A stretch of DNA of 64,000 nucleotides from Brachionus plicatilis. Lineage: Eukaryota > Rotifera > Eurotatoria > Ploima > Brachionidae. Under the pieces are notes generated by a model that saw nothing but the letters and a program-made list of their open reading frames with translations, was not told where the DNA came from and did no database searches. Every line of letters starts with the position of its first letter. Within the stretch, counting starts at the first letter, position 1. Shown in pieces: positions 10,461 to 22,351 of the stretch. A program made the translations under genes and the position numbers. The stretch spans positions 1,156,538 through 1,220,537 of the forward strand of contig QEOQ01000041.1 in the NCBI GenBank assembly GCA_010279815.1, given 5' to 3'.

Positions 10461-12632
10461 ATGTCCCAAGTACAGCAACAAGAAGGCGAAGTTGAAACCT
10501 TCGCATTTCAGGCCGAGATCGCCCAGCTCATGAGTTTGATCATCAACACCTTCTACTCGAACAAGGAAATATTTCTCCGAGAGCTGGTCTCCAACGCCTC
10601 AGACGCCTTGGACAAAATCCGCTACGAATCCTTGACCGATCCGCACAAGCTGGACTCGGGCAAAGAACTGTACATCAAAATCATTCCGGACAAGGCCAAC
10701 AACACCTTGACCATCATTGACACGGGCATTGGCATGACCAAGGCCGACTTGGTCAACAACCTGGGCACAATCGCCAGATCGGGAACCAAGGCGTTTATGG
10801 AAGCTTTGCAGGCTGGCGCCGACATTTCCATGATCGGTCAATTCGGTGTCGGCTTCTACTCTGCCTACTTGGTTGCCGACAGAGTCACCGTGGTCACCAA
10901 GCACAACGATGACGAGCAATACATCTGGGAGTCGGCTGCGGGCGGCAGCTTCACCGTCAAGCTGGACAGCTCGGAGCCGATTGGCCGCGGCACCAAGATT
11001 GTCCTGCACATGAAGGAGGACCAGGCCGAGTACAATGACGAGAAGAAGGTCAAAGAGATCATCAAAAAGCACTCTCAGTTCATCGGCTATCCGATCAAAC
11101 TGTTGGTAGAGAAAGAGAGAGACAAGGAGATCAGCGACGACGAGGCCGAAGAGGACAAAAAAGAGGAGGCCAAGGAGGAGAAGAAAGAGGGCGAAGAGGA
11201 AAAGCCCAAGGTGGAGGAGATCGAGGAGGGCTCGGACAAGGAGGACGAGGGAGAAAAGGACAAAAAGAAGAAGAAGACCATCAAGGAAAAGTACACCGAC
11301 GAGGAAGAGCTGAACAAAACCAAGCCATTGTGGACCCGCAACCCCGAGGACATATCCCAGGCCGAGTACGGCGAGTTCTACAAGTCGCTGACCAACGACT
11401 GGGAGGACCATTTGGCCGTCAAACACTTCTCTGTCGAGGGCCAGCTCGAGTTCAGAGCTTTGCTGTTCATTCCCAAGCGGGCTCCGTTCGACTTGTTCGA
11501 GAACAAGAAGCAAAAAAATTCCATCAAGCTGTATGTGAGACGGGTGTTCATAATGGAGAACTGCGAGGAGCTAATGCCCGAGTACTTGAACTTCATCAGA
11601 GGGGTGGTCGACTCGGAAGACTTGCCATTGAACATTTCCAGAGAAATGCTCCAGCAGTCCAAAATTTTGAAGGTGATCCGCAAAAATTTGGTCAAAAAGT
11701 GCATGGAGCTGATCGAAGAGATCGGCGAGGACAAGGAAAACTTCAAGAAGTTCTACGAACAATTTGGCAAGAACATCAAGCTGGGCATCCACGAGGACTC
11801 GACGAACAGAAAGAAGCTGTGCGAGTTCTTGCGCTACCAGACGAGCGCATCGGGCGACGAAGCGTCCAGCCTCAAGGACTACGTGTCCCGCATGAAAGAG
11901 AACCAGAAGGACATCTACTACATCACTGGCGAGAGTCGCGAGATAGTCGCCTCGTCGGCCTTTGTCGAAAAGGTGAAGAAGCGCGGATTCGAAGTAATCT
12001 ACATGACCGACCCCATTGACGAGTACTGTGTGCAGCAGTTGAAGGAGTTCGATGGCAAAAAGCTGGTCTCGGTGACCAAAGAAGGCCTCGAGTTGCCCGA
12101 AGACGAGGAGGACAAGAAAAAAAGAGAGGCCGATGCGGAAAAATTCGAAAATTTGTGCAAAGTGATGAAGGACATTTTGGACAAAAAGGTGGAAAAAGTG
12201 GCCGTCTCGACCCGGTTGGTGTCGTCGCCGTGCTGCATCGTGACCAGTCAGTATGGATGGTCGGCCAACATGGAGCGCATCATGAAGGCCCAGGCCCTCA
12301 GAGACACCAGCACCATGGGATACATGGCGGCCAAAAAACATTTGGAAATAAATCCCGACCATCCCATTGTCAAGTCGCTCAAGGCCAAGGTTGACGCCGA
12401 CAAAAATGACAAGTCAGTCAAGGATTTGGTCGTGCTTTTGTTCGAGACTTCGCTGTTGTCGTCCGGATTTTCGCTCGAAAATCCGCAGACTCATGGCGAG
12501 CGAATATTCAGAATGATCAAAATGGGCCTGGGCATCGACGAGGATGAAGTCGAAGAGCCAGTCGAAGACACCAAGCCTGTTGAGGACATACCACCGCTAG
12601 AGGAGGCTTCTCGCATGGAAGAAGTCGATTAG
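10461..12632 (+). CDS. HSP90: Cytosolic heat shock protein HSP90
   Basis: ATP-dependent cytosolic chaperone that matures kinases, receptors and other clients. 723 aa with no intron; family members are about 700-735 aa. The N-terminal GHKL ATPase is complete: E41 in [15 protein letters not shown]87 in IDTGIGM, and [10 protein letters not shown] at about 126-136 in the lid/glycine-loop region. A charged linker of alternating E/D/K runs about 221-277. The middle domain (about 290-545) holds the [12 protein letters not shown] catalytic loop. The C-terminal dimerisation domain ends in MEEVD, the docking peptide for TPR co-chaperones, so this is a cytosolic rather than ER (KDEL) form. The start follows an A-rich leader, and the next upstream in-frame codons give no earlier ATG with conservation. 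Heat-shock elements and a TATA box precede it. Codon use is much GC-richer than in the flanks, consistent with high expression. Confidence 0.98.
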   Translation: MSQVQQQEGEVETFAFQAEIAQLMSLIINTFYSNKEIFLRELVSNASDALDKIRYESLTDPHKLDSGKELYIKIIPDKANNTLTIIDTGIGMTKADLVNNLGTIARSGTKAFMEALQAGADISMIGQFGVGFYSAYLVADRVTVVTKHNDDEQYIWESAAGGSFTVKLDSSEPIGRGTKIVLHMKEDQAEYNDEKKVKEIIKKHSQFIGYPIKLLVEKERDKEISDDEAEEDKKEEAKEEKKEGEEEKPKVEEIEEGSDKEDEGEKDKKKKKTIKEKYTDEEELNKTKPLWTRNPEDISQAEYGEFYKSLTNDWEDHLAVKHFSVEGQLEFRALLFIPKRAPFDLFENKKQKNSIKLYVRRVFIMENCEELMPEYLNFIRGVVDSEDLPLNISREMLQQSKILKVIRKNLVKKCMELIEEIGEDKENFKKFYEQFGKNIKLGIHEDSTNRKKLCEFLRYQTSASGDEASSLKDYVSRMKENQKDIYYITGESREIVASSAFVEKVKKRGFEVIYMTDPIDEYCVQQLKEFDGKKLVSVTKEGLELPEDEEDKKKREADAEKFENLCKVMKDILDKKVEKVAVSTRLVSSPCCIVTSQYGWSANMERIMKAQALRDTSTMGYMAAKKHLEINPDHPIVKSLKAKVDADKNDKSVKDLVVLLFETSLLSSGFSLENPQTHGERIFRMIKMGLGIDEDEVEEPVEDTKPVEDIPPLEEASRMEEVD

Positions 12633-12784
12633 ATTTTTAGGCTTTGAGTTTTTTTTTTAGTCATTTTTTTATCTACCAGACTCATTTAACTACTTCTTTT
12701 TTTTTTTTTTTTGTTGAGTGTCGAAATATTTTGTTAAGACAATTGTATTACGTAAAAATATTTTTTTTTCTCCTCTTAATTAAA

Positions 12785-12790
12785 AATAAA
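12785..12790 (+). promoter_or_regulatory. Poly(A) signal of HSP90
   Basis: AATAAA about 150 nt after the stop codon, followed by GT-rich then T-rich sequence, as expected of a cleavage/polyadenylation region. Confidence 0.7.
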
Positions 12791-12829
12791 GGTGATACGT
12801 GAACAATTGTGCATTTTTTTTTTGTATTT

Positions 12830-14159
12830 TTTAAATTTTTAAAATGGACTGAATTAAATGATTTTGATTATTTAATTTGATGGTTCCACATCTGATAGCT
12901 TTTTGGACACAAATTGAAGGAAGAGAATTAAACTCACATAAAAAAAAGTGAAAATAAAAAAACACCACATAAATATGAAAATGAAAGTTGAATATATTAG
13001 AGCAGAGAAAAAAAAGGCGATTTATTATTTTTTAACTTAACTTACTGAAACTTTAGCTAAAATTACTAAAAAAAAAATTTTTTTTATAGCTGATTTTATT
13101 CTTATTAATTTTTCTAAATCGTATTAAAATTATAAATTAAACATAATTATACTTAAAAAAAACTAAAAATCAGCAGATAGACATGTAACTGGATTTTGAG
13201 CATCTTTTTAAGCCAGAGAAGGATGTTTTGTACAATTAGATTTTTTTTTTAATTAGAACAATATTTGGATAATTAAGAATATTATGGTATGAATTTTGAA
13301 GAAAAATGTGAGTTCTGTAATCTGGTTTCTAATTAAGATCTCAATAATTCTTTGCTTATTACAATTTGGTTCATATAGAGACAAAGGATGAATACAATTT
13401 TTTAAAAAAGTTAAATAAAAAATTATTCTATAATATTTTTAATATTTAATATTCTATTTTTAAAATAAATTCACATTTTTAAATCAACTAAGTAATTTTA
13501 TGAAATGTTAGTCATTTTTATATTCATCTAGTAAAATTGGTAAAAAATCAGTAATTTTAGTTAATGAATTAGCACACGCCAAAGAAAAACATAAAGTTTA
13601 GCATTATTTTTTGAAAAAGTTAAAAAAACATAAATTGTTTCTTTCTATTTTTCATCTGAGAAAAACACATAATTATTTTTTATAATTTTTTTTGGCTTAC
13701 TCAAAAGTTAAAAAAACATAAATGTGGAAAAAATTAGAATGGATTTTTTGACCACTGTGTACAGTGAAGTTGAATTAGATTTTTTCTTTAAACAATTCAA
13801 TTTTATAGCTTCGAATCATTCCAATTTAAATTATTGTCAAATTTGTAAGGACAACAACGTGTCTGTCACACTTTATTAACGAGTATTTAGGATTCATTTT
13901 CTTTTTAAGATAATGAATTACGACTAAAATATTTATTTTTTTAATTCACTTCTTTACTTTGATAAATAAAATTTACTTATGTTTTTCTAACAGTTGTAAG
14001 AATTTTTATATGTTTTTTTCACATTTCAATAAATTACAAAAAAATATATGTGTCTGTCTCTTTGTTTATGTTTTTTTAACTCACTATATGTGAATTTCAA
14101 ACTATGTCCAAATTGAAAATTGAATAAATAAAAAATTTGAAAAGACTATTGAAAAAGTA
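12830..14159. other. AT-rich spacer with GTTAAAAAAACATAAA repeats
   Basis: GTTAAAAAAACATAAAT appears directly repeated near 13617 and 13707 and inverted near 14048-14063. A degenerate inverted-repeat element of a few hundred bases is therefore possible. No gene seen. Confidence 0.35.
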
Positions 14160-14600
14160 GTATATTCGGCAAATTGAAGTTTTAGATCAAATTTTAAGAC
14201 CAAAACGATCATTTAAAATTATAAAATTTAATTAATCTAATAATTTTGATAATTTTGAAAAAATAAATACTAAACATTACTAAACATGTTGTGTCTAATA
14301 ATGGTTCATTAACAAATAAACATCAAAATGATTGTCCTCTAATTTATTAGACAAAACAAATCAATAATTTGAAAAATTCAGTTTAGGTTTAATTCAGAAA
14401 TTAATAACTTTTACATTCATTCATTCAAACTAAGATATTTTTAATTTTTTACTTAGACAAATTATAAATTTTAAAAGATCAAATTTTTTTGTCTATAGAC
14501 ATTCAAATCAATTTAAAAATTTTTATTTATGTTTCAAATATTTTTTCAGTTTCAAATAAAAAAATAATTTTAAGTTAATATTGCAAGCAATTTCATATTT
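14160..14600 (+). repeat. Dispersed repeat, copy 1 (partner at about 29800-30150)
   Basis: The order of words such as TTTTGATAATTTT, AAATAAATACTAAA, ATCAAAATGATTG, CATTCATTCAAAC and ACAAATTATAAATTTTAA is shared with 29800-30150 in the same orientation over about 350 bp, at clearly diverged identity. The tail around 14545-14592 (TTTCAGTTTCAAATAAA to TATTGCAAGCA) matches the arm of the inverted-repeat element at 61323. Non-coding, old. Confidence 0.5.
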
Positions 14601-14685
14601 GAAATTAAACTCTTTAGTGAAATAGAATCAGTTTAATTTTTAAAAAATTATTGAAAATTCTTTATTTAACTTTTTAATAATTTAT

Positions 14686-14722
14686 TTATTTATCTGTACC
14701 TGTACCAGCCTTGAGAATAAAA
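14686..14722 (-). repeat. Retroposon 3'-terminal motif, minus orientation
   Basis: Read on the minus strand: GGTACAGATAAATAAATAAA preceded by AAGGCTGGTACA. The GGTACAGATAAATA tail matches the motif at 53713. Probably the 3' end of another copy of the family seen at 5657 and 16690. Confidence 0.4.
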
Positions 14723-15360
14723 AAATATGTAACAAAAAAATCAAAAATAAAATTAAATAAGATAAAATAAAATGAAAAAAAATATAAACATTTCACTTAG
14801 ATTTAAATTAATATCCAATCGTTGAAAAACTCAATCTAGTGAACCATAGTTCACATATTATGCGAACAACTCTTCTTCTCGGGTTTACGAACTATAAATT
14901 CACTTGATTTTTTTGTTCACGAAAAGGTGAATCAAAATAGAATTAATTGATCAAATTTCAAACCGTGACCACTGTGTTCTGTGACCACTGTGAATTAAAA
15001 AAATAAAACTCTTTTTCATTAATTTAAATTAAAAAAAATTGAGCTTTTTAAACTTAGATAATCAAATAAAATGAAACAAAATTTGTTTTACTAAATTCAA
15101 CAAAAAAAATAATTTTAGTTAACAGGAAATATTAATGGTCGCAAAAAAAAATATCAATGCTTTAGGATTTCTTTTTGTTTGCAAATGTGATCTATTTTAA
15201 TTGGAATTTTTTTTTTGAAATTTGTAAATTTCAAAATTCTGTCATTGCTGCTAAAATAATTTTAAATTTTAAATAAGAAATACAACATATTTCAAAATTA
15301 AGAATAACAAAATTTTAATTTTCAATTTTCAATTAATAATAATATTTAAATAATAATCGT

Positions 15361-15695
15361 TAGCTTTTATGTAATCCGGTTCCCGGAACTACATGGAATG
15401 CGGGATACACATTATGATAACTCTTTGCTAATATATTGCTCTTAGCGATTCCAGGTTAATCTTTTCCAATTTATTCTTAAACTCATTTACAGATTTAGAG
15501 TGAACGCTTTACCAGCTGAAGTTAAGAATCAATCGAATGCGAATGGTTTTAAGAACAATTTTGACATTTATTCAAAAACTAATTTAAATTTTTTTCAAGT
15601 TTAAATCAGCCATAGCTAAATACGATAGTACTTAGTTCCGCGGTTAAACCCGTTGCAGATAATTTAATAATAATAAAAATAATAATAATAATTCA
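15361..15695 (+). mobile_element. LINE 3' end with (TAA)n tail
   Basis: A block of normal base composition in AT desert ending in TAATAATAATAA-type repeats at 15662-15692. At about 15512-15583 the plus strand reads LPAEVKNQSNANGFKNNFDI. This resembles the last residues of many LINE RT proteins (consensus W-N-LP-EVV-A-S-N-FK-LD). A stop and a short 3' UTR follow before the repeat tail. 5' truncated and dead. Confidence 0.6.
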
Positions 15696-15699
15696 TTCA

Positions 15700-17910
15700 G
15701 GTATTTTTACAATTATTATTTATGTGAAAAAATTTTCTTTTTTTCTTCATTTTTTTTTACATTTTTTGATGATTATTTACCATAAATAACAGAAATTTAG
15801 GGAAAGATCAGTTATAAATATCTAATTAAAAGAAAATTGAAGTAAAGATGAAAAAAATATACGTTTATTGCCTAAATTAGAATAAAAATAATTATATAGT
15901 GCCCTAAATCATTAACCGTTATCTCAGAAATTGTAATTTTTTATTCAGTGCTTTTATAAAAGGTGTAGAATGGGCTAAATTACGTAATTTTACGTTTATT
16001 TTATTTAATTTAAATTAAAGGTAATTGATATTGTAGGAAAAAACAATGGTGGTAAATCAAATAATTTAAAACTGATTTTTTCTTGTTAATTATTCGATCA
16101 TTTATTTTTTTATTACATAATTTTTCCAAATTTTACCAAAAATTGTGTAATTTTACATGAAATTAAGTAAGATGGTAAGTAATGTTGAATTCTTTTAAAA
16201 TTTTTCATAATAAAATTAAAAATATTTTGGAAAAGTAGCCAATTTTTTATTTTTCTTAAACTCAAATAAGATACATTTATAAACTCAATTTTACCCAATA
16301 AATTTACCAACATAATTTAAAACAAACATTGATAGAATCTGACGGAGGTTTTAAGACTCGAAATTAATGTAAAATTTTAGTTTATGATCAAATTTGAATG
16401 GTCATACTCAAAATTTATCATTATTAGGAGGCTTTTAAGTAATTTTTGATTTTAAATTTTATTAAAAAAAAAAATTTTCTGAGTTTTCATTCAATATTTA
16501 ACACATAATATTCATTACCAGTTATAAGCTTTTAAGACACCTTTAAATGATATCTTTTTTAAAATTTGATTGTGATAATTTTATTTAACACGGATTTAAA
16601 TTACTGGTACCAAGAATCGAAAATCTACCATATAAACTAAACTAAGCAATATTTTAAATTTTTAAATTTTTTGATTTTTAGTATTTTAAATCTGAAGATT
16701 CTTTAGCTCGACACAGATAAACAAAAATTAATAAAAATAAATAATTTGTTTTATTTCAATGGAAAAATAATGGCTTAGAATTTCTCTATCACCAAAAAAA
16801 TTTCTCTTAGCGTTCTAAAAATACTCTTCTCATGTTAAAATAATTTTTGTCTAAAAAAACTAAAGAAAATTAAAAATACTTTTTTTTATAAAAAATACTC
16901 TTTAATGAAGAAAAACCTTTTTTTAATTAAAATAAAATTAAGTCTAATAGAAAAAAAAATTTACATTTGATTCCAAGCTCCATGTTTAGGATCATTGCCT
17001 CATTGTAATTATTAAATGTAACTTCAACGTTACAGTATATTCTTTTTAGTCTATTTGATCGTTTACTAGAATCGGAGATGTCGACTTGATTGTCAATTGT
17101 CAATGCTTATTTCATTAGCAGATAAACTCTTAATTTCGACATGCATTGATTAAATCAATGTCTATTCAAGATTAAGCATTTTTTTTTAAATAATTTTATA
17201 ATCAAGAATTAATTTTTTTTCAAGTAGTTATTTTCTTTCAAAAAAGTACATTTATAAAAGTGAGAAATTTTTTTGATAATAAAAGGAAAACTAGTGCTAA
17301 AAAGAATTTAAAGCCAAAAAAATATTCATGGAATCTTCTTCAAATATTTAGTGTTATCAACCAAAGAAAAATAAAAAATTTTAACAAATTGATTTTTGGT
17401 AATTTTTTAAATGATGGTAATTTTATTTGAAGTGATTATATTTGGTTTATTAGAACAAAAAGATATTAAGCAAAAACAAAAATTTAATAACAATTGATTT
17501 CTTTATGTACAGTTCTATCAGTTAGAAATTTAATTTAGCTTTTGAATTGTAAGAATAAAGTGTAAACTAGAAAAAAAAGCTGGAGAGAAAAATTGGTTTA
17601 AAAAAAAATACAAATTAGTTTTAGATTTTTCATTCAATTATAGTGGTAAAAAGAAATTGAACCACTGAAATTTTTTTTGTATCTTAAAAATTATGGCTCT
17701 TAAATTTTAAACTAAATTTTTTATAAAAAAAAATATTTTTCCAAATTTCTGATCACAAAGTCACTACGAGCCTTATATTTTTTTTTCTCATTGATTTTTT
17801 AAACATTAGTGCAATAGTACAGTCAAAAGTTTTGCTTTTAAAAAAAACCGATCAAAATTTTATAATATTTAATTACAAAAACTAATTTCAATTTACTTTA
17901 TTTTCTAAAA
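15700..17910. other. AT-rich spacer upstream of CHEK1
   Basis: No gene seen. A copy of the retroposon 3'-terminal motif lies at about 16690-16742 (TCTGAAGATTCTTTAGCTCG, then CACAGATAAA with an A-rich tail). Confidence 0.45.
16690..16742 (+). repeat. Retroposon 3'-terminal motif copy
   Basis: Matches the 5657 and 53713 copies in the order TCTGAAG, TTTAGCTC, ACAGATAAA, followed by an AT-rich (AAATA)n-like tail. Confidence 0.45.
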
Positions 17911-17920
17911 CAATTTAGCA

Positions 17921-19411
17921 ATGAGTGAAATGGATGTTTGCACCGAGTCCCAAGTTGGTAGCTGGGAATTCGCGAATGTTCTAGGCGAAGGAGCTTACGG
18001 AGAAGTCAAACTGGCAATAAACAACAAGACCCAAGAGACCAGAGCAGTCAAAATAATCAGTTTGAACCTTCTAGCGGACAAAAACTCCATTCAAAAAGAA
18101 GTCTTGATTCACAAGTCCCTAAACCACGAGAACATAGTCAAATTCTATTCATCTTTTCATCATTTGGACAAATTTTACATCATTCTAGAATACGCATCTG
18201 GCGGCGAACTTTTCGACCGAATAGAGCCCGATTTAGGAATGAATGTCGAGCTGGCTCACACATACTTTGTCCAGCTGATAAGCGGCGTTGAATACTTGCA
18301 CGCAAAAGGAATTGTACACCGGGACATCAAGCCCGAAAATTTGCTCCTTAATGACTTTGACCAAATCAAAATAGCCGACTTCGGTTTGGCCACTTTGTTC
18401 CAGTATAGAGGCAAAGAAAGACTGCTGAATTCACCATGTGGAACTGCGCCGTATGTGGCGCCCGAAGTCTTAAGCAAAAATGAGTATAAAGCTACGCCAA
18501 CAGACATTTGGTCATGTGGCATAGTCCTGGTGGCCATGCTGGCTGGAGAGCTGCCATGGGACAAGCCTGTGCCCGATTGCCACGACTTTGTCGCCTGGGT
18601 CAACAACAACTACCAAAAATCGCCATGGTGTAAAATTGAAAACACTGCTCTGTCCTTAATCAGAAACATACTTTGCTATGAACCAGCGAACCGATTTGGC
18701 ATCAAACAAGTCAAAGCCAGCACTTGGTACACCAAAACTTACAAAACACGCACTCCAGAGCCAGCTGTGCTCAGCCAAAATAGCTTTTCATTTTTGTCTC
18801 AACCCACTCATGTCTATCTAAAATCAGGCTCAAGTAGTAGCTCTCTAATATTGGACACGGGACTGGAAGTGATGGACTCTCAGGCCGATTGCAACTGTTC
18901 TTCAATGGAAACCAGCACTGGTCCTTTGAATAACATCACAAATCATGTGGAGAGTTTTTCACAGCCAGCCTCAATAGACAACATGTATTTGAATTCTCAG
19001 GTAAATGCGACACAGTATTCGCAGTTTTCTCAAGCAACTAGTCAATCGCCACTGCTAAAATTGGTCAAAAGAATGACCAGAATGTTTGTCCACTTGAATG
19101 TTGAAAGCACTTGTGTAGAATTGGTCAAGCTTTTTGATAGATTTATGTACGAGTACAAGGAGATTGTGATGAATGAGCGACAGCGGCAAATAACTGTGTC
19201 CACTTCGGATAAGAGGCAGACTTTATTGATTTTCAAGATAAATATAAGTGAGATGAAATTTCAGAATGAGGTTTTGGTCGATTTTAGACTTTCGAAAGGT
19301 GATGGTCTCGAGTTTAAGAAAATTTTTATGAAATTTAAGACAGCTTTGAACAATTTTGTGTGTAAAAGATATATTTTTCAAAATACAAACACTTGCTGTT
19401 CTAATTTTTAA
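17921..19411 (+). CDS. CHEK1: Checkpoint kinase 1 (CHK1)
   Basis: Ser/Thr kinase that relays ATR signals to stop the cell cycle when DNA is damaged or replication stalls. 496 aa, no intron; the vertebrate protein is 476 aa. Kinase domain about 14-270: glycine loop GEGAYG (22-27), K44 in AVKI, HRD at 133-135, DFG at 153-155, activation segment FGLATLFQYRGKERLLN and GTAPYVAPE. A Ser/Thr-rich linker holds SQ sites, including the conserved SFSQPAS block (Ser347), which aligns with the ATR target Ser345. The C-terminal KA1-like regulatory domain begins LVKRMTRMF (381-389) and includes the diagnostic VDFRLSKGDGLEFK (453-466). The orthology call is firm. The start codon lies 2 nt after an acceptor-like TTTAG, so the mRNA 5' end may be created by splicing or trans-splicing. 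Confidence 0.95.
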   Translation: MSEMDVCTESQVGSWEFANVLGEGAYGEVKLAINNKTQETRAVKIISLNLLADKNSIQKEVLIHKSLNHENIVKFYSSFHHLDKFYIILEYASGGELFDRIEPDLGMNVELAHTYFVQLISGVEYLHAKGIVHRDIKPENLLLNDFDQIKIADFGLATLFQYRGKERLLNSPCGTAPYVAPEVLSKNEYKATPTDIWSCGIVLVAMLAGELPWDKPVPDCHDFVAWVNNNYQKSPWCKIENTALSLIRNILCYEPANRFGIKQVKASTWYTKTYKTRTPEPAVLSQNSFSFLSQPTHVYLKSGSSSSSLILDTGLEVMDSQADCNCSSMETSTGPLNNITNHVESFSQPASIDNMYLNSQVNATQYSQFSQATSQSPLLKLVKRMTRMFVHLNVESTCVELVKLFDRFMYEYKEIVMNERQRQITVSTSDKRQTLLIFKINISEMKFQNEVLVDFRLSKGDGLEFKKIFMKFKTALNNFVCKRYIFQNTNTCCSNF

Positions 19412-20744
19412 AAATTAAATTTATTTAATTAATGTATTGGTATTGTAAAATTAGCTTTTTTGTATATTTTTTTCAAAGTTTTTTTCTATTAATAATTAAA
19501 ATTTTATTTAACTTTTTAATTTTTTTAATAACAAAAAATTTTCCAGTGGGTCTTGCCTATGGTGTAATCAGATGAAAACAAAAAATGCTTTCTAGGAAGA
19601 CCGGATGGGTAATCAACCTTTATTTGAAAAAACACCTTTGGTCAGTCCTTTAATTATTAGATTTAAATTGGTATTAAGTGAATCTTCAAAATTTAAATTT
19701 TCTTATTTTAGATTTAATTAATTAAAATTCAAATTATATTTTCATAATGAATCTAAGATAAAAATTTAAAATGTTAATTTTTTTAATTAAACATTATTAT
19801 TACTAATTCTAAAAATCAAAATATGTTCAATAGTCTTAAATCAAGATGACAATAGATTTTATAATTGCATTAGGAATATGATTGAATCGTCCAAATAATA
19901 TATACATTTTCATACACTCTGAAAGTAAAAATTTAACTCTTTTTATGTCAGAGGATCAATAGTATCATGAAGAAAGTAAAAATATTATTGATTCGGCTCA
20001 AGTTCTATTCATTGAATTAATTTCAAAAATAATTTTAATTATAAAAAATTCAAATTTTCTTTAAATCTGCAGAAAAAAAAATTGTAATTAAAGAATTTAA
20101 TTTAAAGAGTTAATAAAACGTTAAAACATTAAAAATTTTGTTCTGAAAATCAATTTCAATAAATTTAATTCATGTATTTTTCTAAATATTTTTCTATTAA
20201 AGTTTGTTTCATTTTATTAATTTTCTATGAATTGATCATTACATTAATCTCAATGATTTTTTTTCAGTTTTAATCTTTAATCGAAGCTGGTAAATTTTCC
20301 CACAATTCTTACGAAATATTTTTTTCAATAAAATTTTATTATTCAAATTTGAATTTCACAGTTATAAATAATTAATATGTCTGACACTATACTTGATAAT
20401 TTGGGGTATTCTATCATTTTTCTTTATCACATATTCGTAGCAGAAAAATAAATTTAACATTTAACAAAATACATGTCATCAATTAAATTAGTAATTAAAA
20501 ACAATTTTATTTTTTATTTTTGATTTTAATCGTGCAATTTTGGTTAATAAATTAATCTTTTATCAAATAAAAAAATAATTAGTTATTCCATAGTTTTACG
20601 TGTCCCATTTAGGCTTTTATTTAAATAATTTATTTCCGAAAGAGCGTCTAATTTTATTAAGGATATTTGAAAACTACCGGTTTCTTCACTTTCTAAAATA
20701 TAAGTTTGCCTCAAAAAATTACAAAATTTCTAATTTTTTAATTA
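19412..20744. other. AT-rich spacer downstream of CHEK1
   Basis: No gene seen. GTGGGTCTTGCCTATGG near 19546 resembles the terminus (GGGTCTTGCCTG) of the MITE at 63530, possibly a solo end. Poly(A) candidates are weak (ATTAAA variants). Confidence 0.4.
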
Positions 20745-20971
20745 CCGTAAACTCGTGCTCACGACTCTAAGAGTAAAAGCCAAAAACTCCGCTTTTACTC
20801 TAATTGAAATTTTCTTTTACTCTATATGGCAAAGGATGGGATTTTTTATTTTTTTTAAATTTTTTTTCCAAAAACTCAATCTTTGGCCATAAAGAGTAAA
20901 AGACAATTTCAATTAGATTAAAAGCGGAGTTTTTGGCTTTTACTCTTAGAGTCGTGAACACGAGTTTACGG
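20745..20971. mobile_element. Tc1/mariner-type MITE, 227 bp, TA target duplication
   Basis: Almost the whole element is a hairpin. It begins CCGTAAACTCGTGCTCACGA and ends with the inverted copy, flanked by TA at 20743-20744 and 20972-20973. Arms of roughly 90 bp include AGAGTAAAAGCCAAAAACTC and differ by only a few bases around a short AT-rich centre. Non-coding. TA duplication plus long terminal inverted repeats point to a mariner/Tc1 derivative. Confidence 0.8.
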
Positions 20972-20973
20972 TA

Positions 20974-22351
20974 GCAATTAAACCAAAATGGTGAAGAGAA
21001 ATTATATCGTTTTAAATATATCGCAGAAAAAATTTGAAAAGTTTACATATCATTTAAATAACTAGGAATAATTAAGTCAATAAAATATATTTGATTTTAT
21101 GTAAATAGAATTTAATTTCTTCTTTAATCTTTAAATCGATTAAATTTACGCCAAAATTTGAGAAAAACAATTTAAAATGCTTATTTATTAATTCTAACTA
21201 AGGTATATACTTTGTTTTTGGATTAATTCGAAAAGTAAAAAAAAAAATTTTAGATGGACTCTTGAATTTTTGCAGTCTTTCCTGTAATAGTTTTTATAAT
21301 GAAAAAATAAATGTGGTAAAAAGCTGCAGAAAAAAATTAAAAATTAATTTTTAATTTTGAGGATAAATATGATTAGCTAATTTCATGCTCATAATATTAT
21401 TTACCTGAAATTAAAGTAAAGAAATCAATAAAATAATTATATATTGAGGAATCTTTAAATTCTAGGAGTTATTATGTTAGTTTTAGATATCCATGAGAAG
21501 ATTACTTTAATTTTTTTTTATTTATTTAAAAAAATTAATTTAAAGATAATCAATGCAAAATATTTTGATGCTGTAATTATCTGCATAAATTTAATCAAAA
21601 TTTTTGTGGAATTACTTGATTGAGATTCGTCATCAGAAATATTTTACCTTCAAATTAAAACTGGCTTAGATAAGGCTAATTTGACAACTAATTCAACAAC
21701 AAGCTTTTGCTAATTAATTTTTTGAATTAATTAATAAAGTTTAAAATATACCCATAAGGCATCATTAAATCTCAAGCGTAAAAATCATGGGAACCAAATA
21801 ATCTAAAAATATAAATATTTGCGTACTTCCCAATAAACATTTTTAATGAACAAAAAATAAAAATGCTTGATTTCAGCACGTTTTGATACTATTGAATAAA
21901 TTTTATTTAAATAATTAGATTAAAAAATCGATTGTTTACAAGCAAAAAATAAATATTTGTTTAACATCGTAATTTTATAAGAATTAATTCAAAAATTTGA
22001 GCCCATGATAAATTTAAAAGTCAAAATTTTATTTAAATACTAGATTATACCAAGCGTTCTCGTCAAGAATAGTTGCCATAGAAATTATTCTCTTTTATAA
22101 AATTTAAAGAAAACGAAAAAAATTTTAACCAAGTATGTATTATATATACAAGAGTGGTAAATTAGCCTAATAATAATTATGAGAAAAATTTACAGTTTAT
22201 TTTAAAAATAAATTGGGTTTATTTGTTGATTTTTTTAACAATGGTGAACAAATTCTAAAAACAAAGTGAGCTAATTATTCGCAATTAAAGCCGTCCCAAA
22301 TCAACAAGATAACACCAATTTTTATTTTATCAATAGCAATAAAAATCCCAA
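20974..22351. other. AT-rich spacer upstream of the RGS22-like gene
   Basis: No gene or structured element seen. An acceptor-like TTTTATCAATAG ends at 22336, 15 nt before the start codon of the next gene. Confidence 0.45.

Noticed and set aside
10599..11513. 304-codon minus-strand open frame opposite HSP90
   Set aside because: Leucine/valine-rich mirror of the HSP90 reading frame caused by its codon bias. No promoter, motif or homology. The same applies to the frames at 11571-12362, 11330-12019 and other overlaps.
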